A stretch of DNA of 64,000 nucleotides from positions 310,001 through 374,000 of the forward strand of contig JBEKTD010000002.1 of NCBI GenBank assembly GCA_049516395.1. Direction: 5' to 3'. Under the pieces are notes generated by a model, which was given only the letters and a program-made list of their open reading frames with translations, was not told the DNA's origin and searched no databases. Shown in pieces: positions 59,089-64,000 of this stretch; position 1 is the stretch's first letter, and every line of letters begins with the position of its first letter. This DNA comes from Fen-1362 sp049516395 (GTDB taxonomy: Bacteria; Planctomycetota; Phycisphaerae; Sedimentisphaerales; Anaerobacaceae). Position numbers and translations under genes: made by a program.

Positions 59089-60924
59089 TTAATCCGGGAT
59101 ATCCAGGGGAAGTGCGGGTGCGGTGTCGGTCGGCGAGGTTTCTGTCGCGTTTTGTAAGCCGTTCTTCCAAAATCCCCAAATTTTCCTCATCGCCTCGAAG
59201 AAAATAATTACCACCAGCACAAGCATCACTATCGAAAGCACGGCTTTGAGATTTCCCTGGAAGTCATGCTTGGGCAGGTAATTATTGAAGATATTATCTA
59301 TACCAGCGACAAAGGTGGTTACCGCCATAAACAACGCCGGAATAAACGTAATGAGGCCGTAAGCCCACACACGGGAATGCCTGAGAATGAAAACCGTCCC
59401 GATGAAAAGCGCAAGCGTCGCCAGAAGCTGATTTGCGACACCGAACAGTGGCCAGATGGTGGATATGTCGCCGTGATAAACGAGGTATCCCCAGAGAAAA
59501 CTGATTGCGCCGCCGCTGAACAGGACCGCCGGCATCCAGGAGGAGCTGCCCAATTTTGGGTGAACGACCTTGAGCATTTCCTGAAGGATGTATCTTGCCA
59601 CTCGCGTGCCCGCGTCAACCGTCGTCAGAATAAACAACGCCTCGAACATAATGGCGAAGTGATACCAGTAGCCAATCAGGTGCTTCATCCCCGGTATCGC
59701 CGAAAGAATCAGTGACATACCCGCCGCCAGAGAGACCGCACCGCCGGACCTTCCGACAAGCGATTCGCCCGTCATTCTTTCCATATCAGCCAGTTTCTCT
59801 GTCGCCATGCCTAATTTAGCGAAGACCTCCGGCGAGACGTTTATCGCGAAATAATCGCCCGGAATCATCACCGTAGCGGCAATAATCGCCATAATCGAAA
59901 CTACTGATTCGGCCAGCATCGACCCATAACTGATAAACTGGATGTCGGCTTCGCTGTTTATCATTTTGGGCGTAGTGCCTGAGCTGATTAAACTGTGAAA
60001 CCCGCTGATTGCTCCGCAGGCGATTGTAATACAGACGAATGGCCAGACCTTGCCGGGGATGATTGGCCCGCCGCCATGGATATACGGCATTACCGCGGGC
60101 ATTCGTATAACCGGATTGACCACGAATATGCCAACGATAAGAAGTCCGATTGTGCCGATTTTCATATATGAGCTGAGATAATCGCGGGGACACAACAGCA
60201 GCCATACGGGCAGCACCGAGGCGATGAAACCATAAACAGGCAGGATTATCGACAGCGACGGCTTGGAAAAAAGAAACAGTGAGCCGAAGCTTGTATGAGA
60301 CAACGGCTCGCCGAATACTACGCCGAGAACCACAATTACAACGCCGACAAGAGAGGCCTCGACTATTTTGCCGGGCCGAATTTTATACATATACAGGCCG
60401 ACAAGAAGCGCAGCCGGCAGTGTTACAACTATGGTAAAGGTCGCCCAACTGCTTTCGTTAAGCGCGTTGACCACTACGAGGGCAAGGCCCGCAAGGGCGG
60501 TAATTATGATAAACAGAACCGCAAACGCCGTGGCGATACCGGCCGGCCTGCTGATATGCTCTCTGGCTAATTGCGTCAGCGATAAGCCATTCATTCGCAC
60601 GGAGGCGAAAAGAATAACCATATCGTGAACCGCGCCGCCGAGGACTGCGCCGATAAGTATCCACAGGACTCCAGGCAGGTATCCGAATTGAGCGGCAAGA
60701 ACCGGGCCGACGAGCGGGCCTGCGCCGGCTATGGCCGCGAAATGGTGCCCGAACAAAACATATCGGTTTGTGGGGTCATAATCTTTCCCGTCTCGAAGCG
60801 TATGAGCAGGTGTGGGGCGATTGGCGTCGAATACGAGGACTTTGGTGATGATGAACTTGGCATAAAATCTGTATGCCAGGGTAAAAAGCAATAAAGTTAC
60901 AATTATCAGCGTTAATGCGTGCAT
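59089..60924 (-). CDS. cstA: Carbon starvation protein A (CstA)
   Basis: 611 aa, about 16 TM helices. Typical blocks: GHHFAAIAGAGPLVGPVLAAQ, GAVLGGAVHDMVILFASVR, GFHSLISSGTTPKMI and FGVANQLLATLAL. CstA is a peptide and/or pyruvate transporter induced on carbon limitation. The ribosome-binding site is weak. Its 3' end is duplicated at 58583-58640. Confidence 0.95.
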   Translation of the reverse strand: MHALTLIIVTLLLFTLAYRFYAKFIITKVLVFDANRPTPAHTLRDGKDYDPTNRYVLFGHHFAAIAGAGPLVGPVLAAQFGYLPGVLWILIGAVLGGAVHDMVILFASVRMNGLSLTQLAREHISRPAGIATAFAVLFIIITALAGLALVVVNALNESSWATFTIVVTLPAALLVGLYMYKIRPGKIVEASLVGVVIVVLGVVFGEPLSHTSFGSLFLFSKPSLSIILPVYGFIASVLPVWLLLCPRDYLSSYMKIGTIGLLIVGIFVVNPVIRMPAVMPYIHGGGPIIPGKVWPFVCITIACGAISGFHSLISSGTTPKMINSEADIQFISYGSMLAESVVSIMAIIAATVMIPGDYFAINVSPEVFAKLGMATEKLADMERMTGESLVGRSGGAVSLAAGMSLILSAIPGMKHLIGYWYHFAIMFEALFILTTVDAGTRVARYILQEMLKVVHPKLGSSSWMPAVLFSGGAISFLWGYLVYHGDISTIWPLFGVANQLLATLALFIGTVFILRHSRVWAYGLITFIPALFMAVTTFVAGIDNIFNNYLPKHDFQGNLKAVLSIVMLVLVVIIFFEAMRKIWGFWKNGLQNATETSPTDTAPALPLDIPD

Positions 60925-61012
60925 AGCTTTATCTACTACTAATTATGCCGCGAAGAAACAAAAAAGTCAACCGCCTGCAATTATTTTAACGGTTTATTGG
61001 GATGGCAGAAAC

Positions 61013-62110
61013 TCATTTCCGCGCGGGCGGAACAATCGGCACCGGCGAGCCGGAGATTGTTTCAGCGGCAATAGGCACAAGGCGGAATCTCGCCTGCACA
61101 GGCGACTGATTGAGAGCAATTTCGTCTTTGCGGAGAAATTCCGGCGGGAAATCGTAAACGAGGTCTCTGCGGATTTCCGGGGCCGGCTCGCCGGCGGCAG
61201 GTAATAATTTGTCTGGCCGGCTGTCCTTGTCACTGTCGTCTATTTCGAGAATGACGTGGTATCGCATATTTTCGTATGCCCGTTTGGCCTCAGGTGTCGC
61301 CCTGATTGCGACGGAACCCATAACCGCCTCGGGATTGACAAGCTCGACTTTGTATTTGCCTTCCAGGTTTGCGCTGAGTGAGACGCCAAGACGGATACTC
61401 GTAACGAGATATTCCTGTAGGCGTTCCTGCTCCTTGGGCATGGTAATTTTGACGCTCGACGCGGCTTCCCTGGTCTGTCCCGGCGCAAGCTCAACTATGG
61501 GCGTTTTCTCTATCGGGGCCAGCCGTGCCTGCTCGATTTCCCTTCTGTTGAGCGACACTTTTGCTTCAAGCGCCGCCCCTCCGCGTTCGGCGGGCACAAA
61601 GGCCTCGACCTGCGCCGGCTCGATACTGGCGACCTTGAGCGGGTTCAGGTTGTCATCAAAGCAGCGGACTACAACCTGTTTTTTCTGCAGTTCAACAACG
61701 CTGACCGTCAGTGTATTCGGGTCCGTTGAGGTAACGGTAAGGCCGAGCTGCCGGATACCGTCTGCTCCCTTGAGAAATTCCGCCACATCAAGAAGGTGTT
61801 CGCCGGGGTTCGCCATTTTCTCGTTTTCCGGGTCAAAATAAAACTCGCGTATGAATCGCCCGGCATTTATCCGCTGGCGCAACTCGGCGATTTTGCGCGC
61901 GGAGCCCTTCAGGACAACTTTCTCCAGCGGCACGGATGACTGGCCGGAGAACGTAACCCAGAGCGCGGGGTTTATGGATTTAGCAACACTAAGCTTGAGA
62001 TTTGAGACGGTAAGCTCCTCATCAAGCGCAAGGTCCGCAAAGACCCATATCAGCATGGTGAAAAACACCGTAGCCACTATTTTTCTCAATATTCGCCGTT
62101 TTATAGTCAT
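61013..62110 (-). CDS. YbbR-domain protein (CdaR-like)
   Basis: 365 aa. One N-terminal TM helix (IVATVFFTMLIWVFADLAL) and then YbbR-type beta domains (LSVAKSINPALWVTFSGQSS, KVVLKGSARKI). Such proteins regulate the diadenylate cyclase CdaA, whose gene lies 26 bp upstream. The ATG at 62110 is chosen; TTG at 62125 is possible but GAGGG would abut it. It acts at the outer face of the membrane. Confidence 0.82.
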   Translation of the reverse strand: MTIKRRILRKIVATVFFTMLIWVFADLALDEELTVSNLKLSVAKSINPALWVTFSGQSSVPLEKVVLKGSARKIAELRQRINAGRFIREFYFDPENEKMANPGEHLLDVAEFLKGADGIRQLGLTVTSTDPNTLTVSVVELQKKQVVVRCFDDNLNPLKVASIEPAQVEAFVPAERGGAALEAKVSLNRREIEQARLAPIEKTPIVELAPGQTREAASSVKITMPKEQERLQEYLVTSIRLGVSLSANLEGKYKVELVNPEAVMGSVAIRATPEAKRAYENMRYHVILEIDDSDKDSRPDKLLPAAGEPAPEIRRDLVYDFPPEFLRKDEIALNQSPVQARFRLVPIAAETISGSPVPIVPPARK

Positions 62111-62136
62111 TGTATAATCAGACAACCCTCATCTGT

Positions 62137-62955
62137 TCAGGATTTTACTTTTGTCGCCTGTGAGCGGATGGCGCCGGTAAGTGCGTCGCGAAGCTCGTCG
62201 GCGGAAAGTTTGCGGATGAGCTTGCCGTCGCTGGCCAAAGAAATAATTCCCGTTTCTTCGCTTACAACTATGCACAGGGCGTCTGAGCCGGCGGTTATGC
62301 CTATCGCGGCCCGATGCCTTGACCCAAGCTCGAAACCATCGACCGTGCCGGGTTCCGCCAAAGGCAGTTGCACGCCCGCGGCGATTGCCTTGTCGCCCCG
62401 TATAACGACCGCCATATCATGCAGGATGGTACCGGGATAAAAAATAGTTTTGAGCAGCTCGGCGGTAACATTGGCCTCCAGACGGACGCCTGTTTCGATA
62501 AACTCACCAAGCGCGACGCGTCTTTCGATAACGATGATGGCGCCTGTTTTCGACGAGGCCAACTCGGTAACTGCGCCGACGATTTCCTCGACGGTTCGGA
62601 CGACCTGGCGCGAGGAGCCGACAAGGAACCCGCCTCCCGCGGATTGTCCTAATCGCATAAGAGCACGTCGCAGTTCGGGCTGAAATGCCGAAACCGCGAT
62701 AACAAGAACAGCGATAAGGAAGCCCTTGTAGAGATATTCAAGACGCTCGAAATGATAACGTTCGGAAATAAGATTCAGGATGAGGACGCCCGCGATGAGA
62801 ACGTATGTGACGCCGCGGAAAAGCCGCTCACCGCGAGTGCCTTCGAGAAAATCAACCGCCCAGTAAACAACCAGGCCTATGAGAAATAATTCGATGCAGA
62901 CGACCCACCAATCGTAGTTGGCGACTCGTCTGAAATAATCAATGAGGGTCTGCAT
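62137..62955 (-). CDS. cdaA: Diadenylate cyclase CdaA
   Basis: 272 aa, the usual CdaA length with the start at 62955 (MQTLIDYFRR; AGGAAG upstream). Three TM helices (about 17-37, 48-66, 75-92) are followed by the DAC domain. It makes cyclic di-AMP, a second messenger for potassium and osmotic control. The RHR motif is intact (GSRHRAA, 213-215). The DGA motif reads DMA (LHDMAVVI, 180-182), a change in a highly conserved position. Cotranscribed with the ybbR gene. Confidence 0.9.
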   Translation of the reverse strand: MQTLIDYFRRVANYDWWVVCIELFLIGLVVYWAVDFLEGTRGERLFRGVTYVLIAGVLILNLISERYHFERLEYLYKGFLIAVLVIAVSAFQPELRRALMRLGQSAGGGFLVGSSRQVVRTVEEIVGAVTELASSKTGAIIVIERRVALGEFIETGVRLEANVTAELLKTIFYPGTILHDMAVVIRGDKAIAAGVQLPLAEPGTVDGFELGSRHRAAIGITAGSDALCIVVSEETGIISLASDGKLIRKLSADELRDALTGAIRSQATKVKS

Positions 62956-63015
62956 CCCTTCAGAACTTCCTGCAAAGCGCACGGACCATTAAGTGCCCGC
63001 GCTGTTGTTCCTTGC

Positions 63016-63240
63016 TTACGGCAACTGTTTCTCTGTGAGTGTGCTGGGTTTATCCCAAAGCATCGTCCTGTCAATATCCGACATCAACTCCTGCTGGTTT
63101 ATTCTCAACATCCGGATATGGTCTCTATTGACTTCGTCCGCAGTTTTGCCCTGCTGGTAGAAGAGGCCACAGCCCGTTGACATTGTTGCCAGCGTCAAAA
63201 GAACAACGCCGAGCAAGCTCACAACAATTCTGTTTTTCAT
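63016..63240 (-). CDS. Small lipoprotein
   Basis: 74 aa. Signal peptide with lipobox (VVLLTLATMSTGC). The mature part is helical and charged (QQGKTADEVNRDHIRMLRIN). GGAG precedes the ATG at 63240. It precedes cdaA on the same strand by about 60 bp and may be cotranscribed. Function unknown. Confidence 0.7.
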   Translation of the reverse strand: MKNRIVVSLLGVVLLTLATMSTGCGLFYQQGKTADEVNRDHIRMLRINQQELMSDIDRTMLWDKPSTLTEKQLP

Positions 63241-63473
63241 TATATATTCTCCGTTGCCACCCGGCAAGCCCCCCGAGGGAGACCATTCCAGAATGTTTAC
63301 TGATTCACGTTTATTATATCATTCAACGGGCTATTTTGTCAATGGCAAAATAGGCAAGATGGCACAAAATGAGCGGCTTAGGGAGCATTTTTTGATATAC
63401 AACCTTGACGATTATAGGGCCAAGCAAGTATATTGGCCTTGTGGTCATTTTATTTGAATAACAGAGAAGAATT

Positions 63474-64000
63474 ATGAAACCGGGCACACCTAAAGAAAAA
63501 TCGCGGGGCAGGATAGGCAGGGTCGTTCAGCTTTTGACGACGCTGTCAAAAACAGGTGCGGCGCCGGGCAGGGGTTACACCGCCGACGAACTGGCTAAGC
63601 TATTCGGCGTCAGCAGGCGCACGCTTTTCCGCGACCTCAGGGAAATTCAGGAGATTGGCATCCAACCAATCCTTTCTTGTTCTCGTCGCGGCTATGCGCT
63701 GGCACCCGAACAATTCCTGCCACCAATAAATCTCAACCTGCAGGAAGCGCTTGGGCTGCTTTTGCTGGTTCATAAAATGCGAAACCAGATTCAAATGCCA
63801 TTCAAACATTCGGCAATGCTGGCAGCGATGAAAATTGAAGGCTGCCTGCCCCCGCGGGTGCGAAACTATTGCGAAAGCGCGCTGGCGCGAATCTCGATAA
63901 AAGCCGGGGTACAGGCGCCTGCGCCGACAACGCCGGGATTAGATAATATATTTACCCTTCTGCAATCCGCCGCGGCACGGCGAAAAAAGGTGCGCGTCAA
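63474..64000 (+). CDS. WYL-family transcriptional regulator, N-terminal part (3' truncated)
   Basis: The frame runs to the window edge (175 codons) and has no stop. An N-terminal winged HTH (YTADELAKLFGVSRRTLFRD, LREIQEIGIQPI) and the linker typical of DeoR/HTH_11-WYL proteins (GYALAPEQFLPPINLNLQEA) are visible; the WYL domain itself would lie outside. AGAGAAGAATT precedes the ATG. It is divergent from the lipoprotein-cdaA group; the 233-bp gap between them shows no further gene. Confidence 0.85.
   Translation, partial: MKPGTPKEKSRGRIGRVVQLLTTLSKTGAAPGRGYTADELAKLFGVSRRTLFRDLREIQEIGIQPILSCSRRGYALAPEQFLPPINLNLQEALGLLLLVHKMRNQIQMPFKHSAMLAAMKIEGCLPPRVRNYCESALARISIKAGVQAPAPTTPGLDNIFTLLQSAAARRKKVRV

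Noticed and set aside
1..64000. CRISPR array or rRNA genes
   Set aside because: No regularly spaced short repeats and no rRNA-like stretches were seen; the only tandem repeat is the in-frame 390-bp one.

Overview
The window looks like a chromosomal segment of a Planctomycetota bacterium, probably of the anaerobic, polysaccharide-degrading Phycisphaerae type. This rests on gene content: large secreted glycosidases, a secreted protein with a dockerin-like 'GDFDCDG' signature, four TMTC-like membrane glycosyltransferase/TPR proteins in tandem, a DUF2339 giant membrane protein, and the oxygen-sensitive ThiH route of thiazole synthesis. No rRNA gene or intact canonical tRNA was seen. The taxonomic call is inference. 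Layout, 1-24 kb: the 3' part of a CusA/CzcA metal-efflux pump; two small membrane genes; a thiS-thiG-thiH operon on the minus strand under a TPP riboswitch with an intrinsic terminator; a MarR regulator whose palindrome is repeated before the next gene; lipoprotein, TPR, DUF3303-like and HemW-like radical-SAM genes; a DUF2339 protein with an exact 390-bp internal repeat; a GH2 glycosidase; an APC permease; then aldo/keto reductase, purB, pyrE and a Tat-exported SGNH hydrolase. 24-39 kb: one compact minus-strand block reading pheA, tpiA, secG, yicC, gmk, rpoZ, coaC, coaB and then four TMTC-like paralogues, several joined by 4-bp ATGA overlaps. 39-48.5 kb: an accessory island. It holds an AvcD-like antiphage deaminase with an overlapping zinc-ribbon/DUF2283-like partner, an IS1595-family transposase, and a ribbon-helix-helix plus DUF262/HNH (GmrSD-like) pair. 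It also holds a complete 3,003-bp IS1-family element with 18-bp perfect inverted repeats and an 8-bp target duplication. That element carries a 97-aa ORF overlapping the transposase gene, a DUF5343-like passenger gene, a divergent 95-aa ORF, a roughly 380-nt highly structured non-coding region and a tRNA-3'-end-like RNA locus. 48.5-64 kb: secreted carbohydrate-active proteins, a bacterial PH-domain protein, a membrane protein/XRE pair, der, greA, cstA, ybbR and cdaA (cyclic di-AMP), a small lipoprotein and the start of a WYL regulator. Most interesting observations: the IS1-family element and its two RNA loci; two exported-protein genes that appear to start at ACG after a perfect Shine-Dalgarno sequence; the deaminase operon; leaderless promoters clustered in the island; and two genes (greA and a zinc-ribbon gene) flanked by a duplicated 3' end of the neighbouring gene.
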